Part shown: piece after piece, positions 25,140 to 33,948 of the stretch
How positions within the stretch are numbered: the stretch's first letter is position 1
Layout: every line of letters starts with the position of its first letter
Assembly: GCF_001592965.1 (NCBI RefSeq)
Contig: NZ_LRPC01000031.1
Span: 103,122 to 167,121, forward strand
DNA: 64,000 nucleotides
Reading direction: 5' to 3'
Source of the DNA: Roseivirga spongicola
GTDB lineage: Bacteria; Bacteroidota; Bacteroidia; Cytophagales; Cyclobacteriaceae
Program-made: the position numbers and the translations under genes
Notes under the pieces: generated by a model
Told to the model about the DNA's origin: nothing
Database searches by the model: none
Seen by the model: only the letters and a program-made list of their open reading frames with translations

Positions 25140-26279
25140 ATGTCTGAAGAAATTAAGCTTAATACCATTGAGGAGGCCATTGAGGCTATTAAGAACGGAG
25201 AAGTAATTATTGTAGTAGATGATGAAAACCGTGAAAATGAAGGAGACTTTATCTGTGCAGCAGACAAAGTAACTCCAGAGATCATCAATTTTATGGCTAC
25301 TCATGGCCGAGGCCTTATTTGTGCTGCAGTTGTTGAAGATAGGTGCGATGAATTGGGACTCAACCTAATGGTTGATAATAACTCGGCAGCTTATGAAACT
25401 CCATTCACCGTTTCGGTAGATCTTATTGGTCACGGCTGTACTACGGGTATTTCTGCCTCAGACCGCGCCAAAACGGTAAAAGCTTTGGTAGACCCGAACA
25501 TTCGACCTGAAGAATTGGGTAAACCAGGCCATATTTTCCCGTTGAGAGCTAAGCGAGGAGGGGTGTTAAGAAGAACAGGCCATACAGAGGCAGCTATGGA
25601 TTTAGCCCGATTGGCAGGTTTGAATCCGGCTGGTGTTCTAGTAGAAATTATGAACGAAGATGGTACCATGGCCCGTTTACCAGACTTGGTTCATGTAGCA
25701 AAACGCTTTAACCTGAAGCTGGTTTCTATAGAAGACTTAATCTCATATCGATTAGAAAATGAGAGTCTGATCGAAAGGGAAATGGGCATTGACTTGCCTA
25801 CTGAATACGGAGATTTCCACTTACAAGCCTATAAGCAGATCAATACTAATGAAATGCACCTGGCAGTTATAAAAGGAGAGTGGGAGCCTGACGAGCCTGT
25901 ACTCGTAAGAGTTCACTCATCTAGTACCCTTGGTGATATATTTGGTTTTAAGTTCGACTCTGGTAACCCTATTAAACATGCTCTTAGAATGATTGAATCT
26001 GAGGGTAAAGGTGTGGTACTCTATATGAATCAGAGTGCTAGAGGGCAGCGACTTATTCATGAAATGAAAATGTTGCAAAAAGATGGAGTAACAGAACAAC
26101 CTTTGAGCCGTAAATTCGGTCTAAAGATGGACACCAAAGATTATGGAGTAGGTGCTCAAATTCTTAGAGATTTGGGTATATCTAAAATCAAGCTCATTTC
26201 TAATAATCCTCAAAAAAGAGTAGGTTTAATAGGGTATGGCTTAGAGATTTTAGAATATGTGGAGATGAAGAAGCTATAA
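25140..26279 (+). CDS. ribB: DHBP synthase with degenerate GTP cyclohydrolase II domain (RibBA/RibBX-like)
   Basis: 379 residues. Residues 1-205 are a complete 3,4-dihydroxy-2-butanone-4-phosphate synthase: DDENRENEGDF metal/substrate loop, HGRGLIC, CTTGISASDRA, RRTGHTEAA. Residues 206-379 align with GTP cyclohydrolase II, but the three zinc cysteines are lost: the SECLTG and CDCG motifs read HSSSTLGD and FDSG. The arginine of the catalytic motif is lysine (MDTKDYG). The second activity is therefore probably gone, as in described RibBX proteins. Riboflavin synthesis would then need a separate ribA elsewhere in the genome. Confidence 0.92.
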   Translation: MSEEIKLNTIEEAIEAIKNGEVIIVVDDENRENEGDFICAADKVTPEIINFMATHGRGLICAAVVEDRCDELGLNLMVDNNSAAYETPFTVSVDLIGHGCTTGISASDRAKTVKALVDPNIRPEELGKPGHIFPLRAKRGGVLRRTGHTEAAMDLARLAGLNPAGVLVEIMNEDGTMARLPDLVHVAKRFNLKLVSIEDLISYRLENESLIEREMGIDLPTEYGDFHLQAYKQINTNEMHLAVIKGEWEPDEPVLVRVHSSSTLGDIFGFKFDSGNPIKHALRMIESEGKGVVLYMNQSARGQRLIHEMKMLQKDGVTEQPLSRKFGLKMDTKDYGVGAQILRDLGISKIKLISNNPQKRVGLIGYGLEILEYVEMKKL

Positions 26280-26343
26280 TTTTTCGCTTCTGTTCGCTCT
26301 ACAAACGAAACATTCTAAGGGTAAACCGTAGTTTATAATAGTA

Positions 26344-27000
26344 ATGAGAGCGTTCTTCTTTTTTGCTTTGTTGGTTTGTGGAGGTCTTACAGCCGTAGGG
26401 CAGCAGTTTCCTAGTGAGAAGTTTCACACGGGTTCAGTAACGCTTAATGACGGAACCGAACTCAAGGGTAGAATTAAGTATGACTTAACAGCAGACGTAA
26501 TTCTGGTCATAGAAACTGGTAAAAGCAATGTCACTACCTTAAGCGCTAATCAGTTTCAGTACTTTTCAATTGATGGTGGTAAAGGAAAGGCCATGAGGTT
26601 TTTTTATGCCGTACCAGTAGTTAATCAGACAGGATACCGTAGGCCGAAAATCTTCGAGTTAATTCATCAAGGTGGAGTGTCACTTATAGCCAGAGAATAC
26701 ATTGCCACTCGTTCCAGGTCATCCTCTAACCGAAGTTCTTTTAGAAGAAGCATGTACGATCCATTTTATGGCCCGGGTAATCAAATTGTAACCTTTCGCT
26801 ATTTAGCTTATGAATTGTGGCTGATAGATGAAAATGCCAACCTCACCGAAGTAGGGAATACTAAAAATGATGTGATTAGAGCATTTCCTGATCAGCATTC
26901 GGAGTTACGGAAATTCATAAAAAGAGAAAGACTGAGGGTAGATAAGTTGGTTGATCTCACCAAAGTGGTCGCGCATTACAATGAGTTGAAAAACTTATAA
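26344..27000 (+). CDS. Secreted protein of unknown function
   Basis: 218 residues. Signal peptide (MRAFFFFALLVCGG..VGQ), then a mixed sequence with a TGSVTLNDGTELKGRIKYDL opening, which resembles a small beta domain found in Bacteroidetes periplasmic proteins. A serine/arginine-rich patch lies at about 120-135. No catalytic motif recognised. ATG 26344. Confidence 0.7.
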   Translation: MRAFFFFALLVCGGLTAVGQQFPSEKFHTGSVTLNDGTELKGRIKYDLTADVILVIETGKSNVTTLSANQFQYFSIDGGKGKAMRFFYAVPVVNQTGYRRPKIFELIHQGGVSLIAREYIATRSRSSSNRSSFRRSMYDPFYGPGNQIVTFRYLAYELWLIDENANLTEVGNTKNDVIRAFPDQHSELRKFIKRERLRVDKLVDLTKVVAHYNELKNL

Positions 27001-27050
27001 TTTCAGACAATTCCCTTTAGACAAACTCTGTCCCTTCCAGCATAAAACAA

Positions 27051-27058
27051 TATCTTTG
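27051..27058 (+). promoter_or_regulatory. -7 promoter box of surE, possibly leaderless
   Basis: TATCTTTG (TAnnTTTG) ends 5 nt before the surE ATG, so the transcript may start at or next to the start codon. Confidence 0.5.
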
Positions 27059-27062
27059 AAGC

Positions 27063-27839
27063 ATGTCAAAGCCACTTATTCTTGTTACTAACGATGACGG
27101 TATAGTTTCTAACGGCATTCGCGTTTTAGCGGAGGTAATGTCCGAAATAGGAGAGGTAATCGTAGTTGCTCCCGATAGTCCACAGTCTGGAATGGGGCAT
27201 GCCATTACTATTGGTGAACCGCTACGTTTAATTCCAGAAGATCTTTTTGATGACCTTAACATAAAGAGTTATAAGTGCTCTGGAACACCTGCCGATTGTG
27301 TGAAGTTGGCTAAGCATCATGTATTTAAAGATAAGAGCCCAGACCTTGTGGTAAGTGGAATTAATCATGGTAGCAACTTAGCGGTAAGCGTTTTGTATTC
27401 TGGTACTATGTCTGCAGCTATTGAAGGAGCCATTGAAGGCTATCCCTCTATAGGTTATTCACTGGCAGATTTTTCTCACGATGCAGACTTTTCCCACACC
27501 AGAGATTACGTGAAGCAAATTGCAGAAGAAGTGCTAGCTAAAGGCCTTACCAAAGGCGTTGCACTGAATGTCAATTTTCCTCCTAAGCAAAATGAAAAGA
27601 TAAAGGGTATTAAGATTTGTAGACAGGCAAAGGCACATTGGGAGGAGGAATTCGACCATAGGAAAGACCCTTATGGTAGACCATACTTTTGGTTAGCTGG
27701 CAATTTTGTTAACAATGACAAAGGTGAAGATACCGATGTGTGGGCTGTAGACCATAATTATGTGGCCGTAGTGCCTTGTCAGTACGATATGACAGCATAT
27801 CATACCATGGCCCAAATTAATGACGATTGGGAGATTTAG
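27063..27839 (+). CDS. surE: 5'/3'-nucleotidase SurE
   Basis: 258 residues. SurE metal site TNDDG (Asp-Asp near residue 11-12), APDSPQSGMG with the conserved serine, SGINHGSN and SGTMSAAIEG are all present. SurE hydrolyses nucleoside 5'- and 3'-monophosphates and short polyphosphates, and is linked to stationary-phase survival. Stand-alone, followed by long tandem repeats. Confidence 0.95.
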   Translation: MSKPLILVTNDDGIVSNGIRVLAEVMSEIGEVIVVAPDSPQSGMGHAITIGEPLRLIPEDLFDDLNIKSYKCSGTPADCVKLAKHHVFKDKSPDLVVSGINHGSNLAVSVLYSGTMSAAIEGAIEGYPSIGYSLADFSHDADFSHTRDYVKQIAEEVLAKGLTKGVALNVNFPPKQNEKIKGIKICRQAKAHWEEEFDHRKDPYGRPYFWLAGNFVNNDKGEDTDVWAVDHNYVAVVPCQYDMTAYHTMAQINDDWEI

Positions 27840-27850
27840 GGCTAATGTTG

Positions 27851-28493
27851 AGCTGGAAGTCGGAAGCGGGAAGCCAGAAAGCCAGTTGCTGCGACTGAAC
27901 CGTTGATCTATTGCCCCTTCAGGGGTTAGGGGTGGAGTGAGCTGGAAGCTCGGAGTCGGAAGCGGGAAGCTAGATGCTTGGAGCTAGAAGCCATAAAAGG
28001 AGACTTACCGAGGATACTGATGGATTGCACCTCTTCCAAGAGGTAAGCTTAAACTGAGTATTTACCTTATGCAGTAATCTTTTTTATCCTGAGCGTGGCC
28101 GAAGGATCTGCCAAGCTTTCGGTCTATTGAGCCAGAAGCCAGAAGTCGGAAGCTAGAACAGGAAGCCAGAAAGCCTGTTGTTGCGACTGAACCGTTGATC
28201 TACCGCCCCTTCAGGGGTTAGGGGTGGAGTGAGCTAGATACTTGGAGCGAGAAGCCATAAGTAGGAACTTACCGAGGATACTGATGGATTGCACCTCTTC
28301 CAAGAAGTAAGCATTTACCTGATGCGGTCATCTTTTTCATCCTGAGCGTAGCTGAAGGATCTGCCAAGCTTTCGGCCTATTGAGCCAGAAGTCGGAAGCT
28401 CGGGAACTAGAACAGGAAGCCAGAAAGCCAGTTGCTGCGACTGAACCGTTGATCTACTGGCCCTTCAGGGGTTAGGGGTGGAGTGAGCTAGAA
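27851..28493. repeat. Imperfect tandem repeat, about 2.5 units of ~250-290 bp
   Basis: The anchor GACTGAACCGTTGATCTA recurs at about 27893, 28185 and 28439 (periods about 292 and 254). Each unit also holds GGAAGCCAGAAAGCC, a CCCCTTCAGGGGTTAGGGG palindrome-like core, GAGGATACTGATGGATTGCA, and a CATCCTGAGCG...GAAGGATCTGCC segment. Short GGAAGCTAGAAG-type subrepeats surround them. No open frame. Untranslated repeat DNA. Confidence 0.85.
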
Positions 28494-28558
28494 ACAGCCC
28501 AACTGCAAAAGCACTGATGAACTACTGCTCTTTCTGAGGGCAGATGTTAAACACTTTA

Positions 28559-29170
28559 CTAGTTCAGGTTATGTTTCTGGATTTGTGTTTTAGGCTTTAG
28601 CGATTTTGAAGATAGAATTAGAGCTTGAATAATTACCGCCAAGCAAATTACTATAGCCATTTCAAATTGAGAGGAAATCTGACTTCCAGAAATAATTCGT
28701 TCTGACTTATCCCATAAAGAAGCTCCTTCATCGGTTTGAATATTTGAGAGCGCATTCAGGTGCTCAATGGCTTCCATATTGGTAGCAGTTTTATTCTCAA
28801 AAGCAGTGCCTTGGTCAAAATCGTTTAGGGTTTCTTTGAGAGCATTGAAATGCAATTCTTCTTCTTCTGTCAGATAAGTTTGTGCATAAAGCAGCATAAG
28901 TTGCTCTCTTTCTTGCTTTAACTCTGTAAGTTCTTCCGAAAGCTGTGGTTGTTCTGCGAGAAGACAATCGTTTTGTTTTTGCAGGTTATCGTAGAGTTTA
29001 AAAATATAGCTTTCTACCAATAACCTATCTTGATAAATAGAAGAGATGGACTCTTCAAGCTGTCTGAACCTCTTTCTTTCGGAAATATTGTTGATGACAA
29101 TTAAGCCCATAATGGCTGCTAGTATGCCTGCAGCAGTAGCTTTTTGTTTAATTCCATAGGTCCATTTCAT
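28559..29170 (-). CDS. Two-TM protein with four-helix-bundle sensor-like extracytoplasmic domain
   Basis: 203 residues: transmembrane helix at about 12-30, a long helical region (35-165) resembling the four-helix-bundle ligand domain of chemoreceptors and some kinases, a second transmembrane helix at about 172-190, and a short basic tail. There is no cytoplasmic signalling domain, so it is a sensor-like module without output. Function unknown. Confidence 0.65.
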   Translation of the reverse strand: MKWTYGIKQKATAAGILAAIMGLIVINNISERKRFRQLEESISSIYQDRLLVESYIFKLYDNLQKQNDCLLAEQPQLSEELTELKQEREQLMLLYAQTYLTEEEELHFNALKETLNDFDQGTAFENKTATNMEAIEHLNALSNIQTDEGASLWDKSERIISGSQISSQFEMAIVICLAVIIQALILSSKSLKPKTQIQKHNLN

Positions 29171-29390
29171 AACTTCTTTCTTTAAGTATACCGAATGAAT
29201 AACGCTCTGAGGTCTTATTCATTGAAAAAATCTAAGCAATACAGCTTTTCTAAAAATATCTTAGCTAGTAGAGTGGCAGGCTTACTTTTTGGCAGTGCTC
29301 TGCAAGCTCTATTTCTCTCTCTGACTTATATTGGAGCAGAAGTTAGAGAAATAAGACAAGAAAAGCTTGCCAAAATTATTCTATTGCTTC

Positions 29391-29966
29391 TTATTGGTTG
29401 TTAGCGGCTTTATAGAGCTCTATAGCTTTGAGATAATTAAGAGCTCCTGCTTTAGTTTGATCGTAAATGAATCCATCGAGTTCGGGGTGGTTGGCCGCAA
29501 CCCATTCTATAAGCGCTTGTCTGCGTGCTACCCAAGTTTCATCATCAAAGTATAGGTATTCAATTATTTCAACCTCATAAATCTTATCTTTTTCAAAACT
29601 CAATACTTCTTTGGTAATAATGGGGTTGTCCATCAGGAAGTTAATTCTTGGGCCTAGCTTTGAAATTTGGAGTTCAATCTTTTCGCCAGGTAATTCCTGT
29701 ATTTGTAGAACCTTGTATTCTGGTTGAAAAATGGAGTCCCACTGAAATAGGTTATAGTAATCTGCCTTAGAGAAAGTAGTTTCATAAACTATTTCCTTCA
29801 TTCGCACACTGTCATAAAATAAGGAGATTATGCTCGGGTAATCGAATTCATTTAATGCCTGAATGTACTCTTCTGCTAAAACCGTTCTATCTACTTCTTT
29901 GAGTTTGGGTTGGCAACTTCCTAAAAATAAAGGAAGCAAGCAGGTAGAGAGCAGTAGCTTTTTCAT
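29391..29966 (-). CDS. Lipoprotein of unknown function
   Basis: 191 residues with a lipoprotein signal (LLPLFLGSC, Cys18). The rest is an alpha+beta domain with no motif I recognise. Probable outer-membrane or periplasmic lipoprotein. ATG 29966. Confidence 0.7.
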   Translation of the reverse strand: MKKLLLSTCLLPLFLGSCQPKLKEVDRTVLAEEYIQALNEFDYPSIISLFYDSVRMKEIVYETTFSKADYYNLFQWDSIFQPEYKVLQIQELPGEKIELQISKLGPRINFLMDNPIITKEVLSFEKDKIYEVEIIEYLYFDDETWVARRQALIEWVAANHPELDGFIYDQTKAGALNYLKAIELYKAANNQ

Positions 29967-30182
29967 AGACTAAAGCTTGCTGTAAAATGTTGGAAAAGCA
30001 ATTATAGCCTCTTTTAGTAATTGCTTTTCTTTTATGGATCTATTGTTATATGGCTCTAAAGAAAACCAAAGTGAAGTAGATGTCTATTTCATGTTTTTAC
30101 CCTAGGCTAGTAGGCTCCAACAGAGTCAAATGCGAAATAAGGTTAAGTTTAGAGATGGTGGCTGTAGAAGAGAACAGTGTTT

Positions 30183-30884
30183 TTAAAAGCTGAATATTAA
30201 AGGCACATGATCACTTATCTTTATCCATTCATCTCGTTTTCCAATTTTGAAATCTTTAAAATTCTGAAACTGTGGACTTACGAGGAAATAGTCTATATGA
30301 TATGGCTTGTTCTCATTCTTCTGTAGAAAGAAAGTAGGTGTTGTTTCAAAGCCTTGTTGCTCTCCGCTCGAGGAATGATAAACACTTTCAATGCGTTTCT
30401 CTTTTAGCATATTTATCACATCTGTGTGATTCCACCACCTATCCCATTGATCCCAGATGGCATTACTATTTAAGTCTCCTGCAATTATGATTTCGTCAAA
30501 GTGCACCAAATTGGTATGTAAGTATTTCCAAAACTGTCCTATATAGCCAAAATTTGGAGACTTGTTTCTATGAGTCCAAACTGCCAATAGCTGAAAGCTT
30601 TTATTTATGGTACAGGGTAAAAAGTATTTAACGGAGTGGTCTTTATATTGACATGACCAGTCTAGCTTGTCGATTTGAATGGACGGTTTGGCAAAAACAC
30701 CTAGACCCTTGTTTTTGGAATCTCCTATCCAAAGATGATTATGGCTCCACTCTTGATACTCTTTGTGTTTGCTAAGAGTTGGATTTTCACATTCTTGAAT
30801 AATGAAGATGTCTGCGTTTAGATATGTTAGCAGGTGGAATTTGTTTCTTAAAGCTCCATTGCAATTCCATGATACGATTTTCAT
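30183..30884 (-). CDS. Endonuclease/exonuclease/phosphatase family protein
   Basis: 233 residues. The EEP fold motifs are present: SWNCNG (Asn), IIQECEN (Glu), AGDLNSN (Asp, Asn) and ISDHVPLIF (Asp-His). No signal peptide. Metal-dependent phosphodiesterase, with DNA, RNA or lipid substrate not determinable. Single gene. Confidence 0.85.
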   Translation of the reverse strand: MKIVSWNCNGALRNKFHLLTYLNADIFIIQECENPTLSKHKEYQEWSHNHLWIGDSKNKGLGVFAKPSIQIDKLDWSCQYKDHSVKYFLPCTINKSFQLLAVWTHRNKSPNFGYIGQFWKYLHTNLVHFDEIIIAGDLNSNAIWDQWDRWWNHTDVINMLKEKRIESVYHSSSGEQQGFETTPTFFLQKNENKPYHIDYFLVSPQFQNFKDFKIGKRDEWIKISDHVPLIFSF

Positions 30885-30939
30885 GACATGTATAAATTCA
30901 AACTAAGGAATTACATTGAATAGAGTATTTCTGTCTATT

Positions 30940-31185
30940 CTAAAACCACTTCTGACCATCTCTCTTCGGAACCGGATCATAACCATGGCCACCCCAAGGG
31001 TGACAGCGACTAAAACGCCTGATACCTAACCAAGTTCCGCGAATTGGTCCCCACTCTTTAATAGCCTGAACTGTGTAGCTAGAACAAGTAGGAGAGAAGC
31101 GGCAATTGGCTCCCAATAATGGCGAAATACCATACTGGTAAACCTTTATTGGAAAGGTAAATATGAGTATCAGTGCTCTTTTCAC
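30940..31185 (-). CDS. yidD: Membrane protein insertion efficiency factor YidD
   Basis: 81 residues, GTG start at 31185. Signature GANCRFSPTCSSYTVQAI with conserved cysteines and RFSRCHPWGGHGYDPVP. YidD is a small membrane-associated protein that helps YidC-dependent insertion. Not beside yidC here. Confidence 0.93.
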   Translation of the reverse strand: MKRALILIFTFPIKVYQYGISPLLGANCRFSPTCSSYTVQAIKEWGPIRGTWLGIRRFSRCHPWGGHGYDPVPKRDGQKWF

Positions 31186-31291
31186 TCGGGAAGATAAGCT
31201 CTCTCTGGTCAGTAGGCAAAAGCTTATGCCGGTAGATTACAGATTGTAGTATATAAACCTTATTCCAGTATGAGTTAATCAGTCAAATGGA

Positions 31292-32803
31292 CTAAGAAAG
31301 CGGAATGGTAAAATAGAACGTACTGCCTTTACCTTGCTCGGATTCTACCCATATTTCGCCCTCATGGAGTTCCACTATTTTCTTACAATGTGCAAGCCCA
31401 ATTCCTGTGCCCGGGTATTCCTCTCTGCTGTGTAATCTTCTAAAAATCTGGAAGATATCTGGTAGGCAGTCTTTGGCCATACCAATGCCATTGTCTTTTA
31501 CTGTAAAGGTCCAGCAATCTTCATTAAGTTCTGCCGAAACGTGTATTACAGGTTTTTCATTGGGTTTTCTGAACTTAATGGCGTTTGAGATAAGGTTTTG
31601 AAAAAGTAGCCTTAGCTCTGTTCTATAGCATTGAACCACTGGCAGTTTGTTAAAAACTATTTCTGCGTTAGCCTCATCTATTGCCACTGCAAGGTCTTTG
31701 CAAACCTCTTCCATTATTACCGTACAGTTATGAGTAGATTGAGTTCTATCAGTTCCGAGTTTGCTGTAATCAGACAGGTCGTTGATGAGTTGTTTCATTC
31801 TGCCTGCTGCATTGGAGATGATCTCCATTAGCTCTCGCCCTTCTTCATTCAGCGATGCACCATTGCTTTGCATAAAAAGCTGGGTCATGGCACCAATTGT
31901 TCTTACAGGTTCCTTAAGGTCGTGGCCGGCAACATAGGCAAACATTTCAAGCTCCTTATTTTTTGCTTGTAACTGCTGGGTGAAAAGTTCAACCCTTTTT
32001 TCATCTGCTTTTTGTTTGGTTACATCTTGGCAGGTACCAACCATTTCGGCTACTTCTCCTCGCTCATTTAAGAATACCTTTCCCATAAGATGAACGGTTT
32101 TAATTTGTCCTGTTCCAGTTTTTATTCTGTGAAAGAAATCGTAGAACTGTTTGTCTTCAAGTATTTTTTGAGTTCTACCTAATACAAATTGGCTATCTTC
32201 TTCATACACATAGCTGAAGTAGGTTTCATAACAGAGTTCCCCGCCTTTTTCGCGTTGAAACATTGCGTAGAGGTTATCAGACCAAGTAATTTTATCGTCA
32301 ATAACGTTCCATTGCCAATGACCTATTTGGTTGATTTGCTCTCCTAGATTAAGTAATTCGTTTTTTTTGATCAGATCTTCCTCTACCTTCTTTCGCTTAG
32401 TATTGTCAATAATGGTCACTGCTAACAAATTAGCGCCATTTCTATTGAATGGAGTTAAGCCTATTTCCATAGGGAATTCTTCCCCATTCTTTTTAACTCC
32501 TGTAACTTCAACGCCACTTCCAATAGGAAGTGCATGTGGTCTAGTATAAAATTCTGATCTTTTTTTAGCGTTTAATTTCCTCTGATAGTCTGGGATGAGT
32601 ATTTGGGCTTTTTGACCCAGTACTTCTTCTTTGGTATATCCGAAGGTTTTTTCAAGCTGATTGTTTGCATAAATGATTACTCCTGAATCATCTATGATGA
32701 GCAGGTTGTTGGGTAAGTGATGGAGTACTCCGTCAAATTGATGTCTATCTATTGTGTTCACGCTACGCACTATTGTCTCAAAAAGTAAAGCAGGGTCACC
32801 CAT
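31292..32803 (-). CDS. Cytoplasmic PAS-PAS sensor histidine kinase
   Basis: 503 residues, no transmembrane segment. PAS domain 1 at about 20-140, PAS/PAC domain 2 at about 150-265, a short coiled coil, HisKA with His294 in AGHDLKEPVR, then HATPase (NLISNAIKFR, DNGIGM, GTGIGLAHC). The DLKEPVR form is typical of phytochrome-like PAS kinases that pair with stand-alone receivers. Signal unknown. No response regulator adjacent. Confidence 0.92.
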   Translation of the reverse strand: MGDPALLFETIVRSVNTIDRHQFDGVLHHLPNNLLIIDDSGVIIYANNQLEKTFGYTKEEVLGQKAQILIPDYQRKLNAKKRSEFYTRPHALPIGSGVEVTGVKKNGEEFPMEIGLTPFNRNGANLLAVTIIDNTKRKKVEEDLIKKNELLNLGEQINQIGHWQWNVIDDKITWSDNLYAMFQREKGGELCYETYFSYVYEEDSQFVLGRTQKILEDKQFYDFFHRIKTGTGQIKTVHLMGKVFLNERGEVAEMVGTCQDVTKQKADEKRVELFTQQLQAKNKELEMFAYVAGHDLKEPVRTIGAMTQLFMQSNGASLNEEGRELMEIISNAAGRMKQLINDLSDYSKLGTDRTQSTHNCTVIMEEVCKDLAVAIDEANAEIVFNKLPVVQCYRTELRLLFQNLISNAIKFRKPNEKPVIHVSAELNEDCWTFTVKDNGIGMAKDCLPDIFQIFRRLHSREEYPGTGIGLAHCKKIVELHEGEIWVESEQGKGSTFYFTIPLS

Positions 32804-33144
32804 GACTAAACACAGATAACCACAGTTAGATGGTTAAATAAACAAAGTCACCGCATGGAGAAATCCATACGCCTTAGTTCAGTCTCGGAGGTGAATAGTG
32901 TCAGATTCTAGACAGAATCTGAAAGTAGGTACGTTGAGGCTCAAGTCAAGATAATTTCCTCACAGGTAAATGAAAATCCAATTTTTTCATATAAGCAACC
33001 AATACCCAGCCATAAGCATTGATAACCACCAAATGAGTTAAATCAACTTTGACACAATATACAAGATGTATTTAATGAGGCTCTAGGTAAAACCCTTAAT
33101 TTTATCTAAAAATATTAATAGTACTAGAGAGTATTAGGAAGTAA
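32804..33144. other. Intergenic stretch
   Basis: About 340 bp between the kinase and dcd. I see no gene, RNA or clear repeat. Confidence 0.5.
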
Positions 33145-33666
33145 CTATTTCTCGAAATCTTTATATAACATACTGGCCTGAATGCCCGTATTGTTCTGGT
33201 ATTTGCCGCTTTTATAGGTGTCGTAATCGCCTTCAATGGTATGGTAGAAAATCTGGCAAATGTCTACTCCGGCATAAATGCGTATAGGTTGAACGCAAAA
33301 AATCTCCAGTGTCCAGAAACCGTTAAAACCAACATCTCCAAAACCTGCGGTTACGTGAATAAAAAGACCCAAGCGCCCAATTGAGCTACGGCCTTCCAGC
33401 ATAGGTACAAACTTTGATGTTTCCGTTTTCTCAATGGTTCTACCCAAGTACAGCTTGCCTGTTTCTAGTAAAAGACCTTCTTCAGGAATGATCAGCTTTT
33501 CTACCGGGTTTGGAGTTTTCATATCCAATACCGGATTGGTGTACACCATCAGCTCATTGTGAAGCTTAAGGTTGTAGCTGTTCGGGTTTAATTGCGACTC
33601 ATTGTAAGGCTCAATGTTAATGCCTTTACCTATTTCTCGCTTAATTTCTCTTCCTGAAAGAATCAT
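33145..33666 (-). CDS. dcd: dCTP deaminase
   Basis: 173 residues. Family motifs: LNPNSYNL (nucleotide binding), EGRSSIGRLGLF with catalytic-site arginine and serine, HVTAGFGDVGFNG. It makes dUTP (or dUMP in bifunctional forms) from dCTP for thymidylate supply. Single gene. Confidence 0.93.
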   Translation of the reverse strand: MILSGREIKREIGKGINIEPYNESQLNPNSYNLKLHNELMVYTNPVLDMKTPNPVEKLIIPEEGLLLETGKLYLGRTIEKTETSKFVPMLEGRSSIGRLGLFIHVTAGFGDVGFNGFWTLEIFCVQPIRIYAGVDICQIFYHTIEGDYDTYKSGKYQNNTGIQASMLYKDFEK

Positions 33667-33704
33667 AAGTCTTATTCAATTTCTTTTTACCGTCATGCCA
33701 TTTC

Positions 33705-33821
33705 AAAATCAAAAGCCAATTAGTAAGGTCATTCCCGCGAAGGTGGGAATCTCCTCAAACATGCTCTAAGCTCTATGAGATTCCCAATCGGAGTCGGGAA
33801 TGACGAATGGCTTTTGATTTT
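33705..33821. repeat. MITE-like palindromic element
   Basis: 14-bp terminal inverted repeats AAAATCAAAAGCCA (33705-33718) and TGGCTTTTGATTTT (33808-33821) enclose a GTCATTCCCG...CGGGAATGAC palindrome (33727-33804) related to 8616-8680. No coding content. Confidence 0.65.
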
Positions 33822-33948
33822 TGCATTAACAATCTATTCAATGAGGCTCCGGATGTTTTTCTTTCAAAGCTTTGTGTGGTTTTGGAAGAAAAATTCCGGA
33901 ATAACGTCCTATTCTTAGCTTGGTTAAAGATTTGAGATCGCTCTAACC

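Noticed and set aside
27851..28493. CRISPR array
   Set aside because: Units are long, unequal and repeat throughout; no short repeat with unique spacers and no cas genes.
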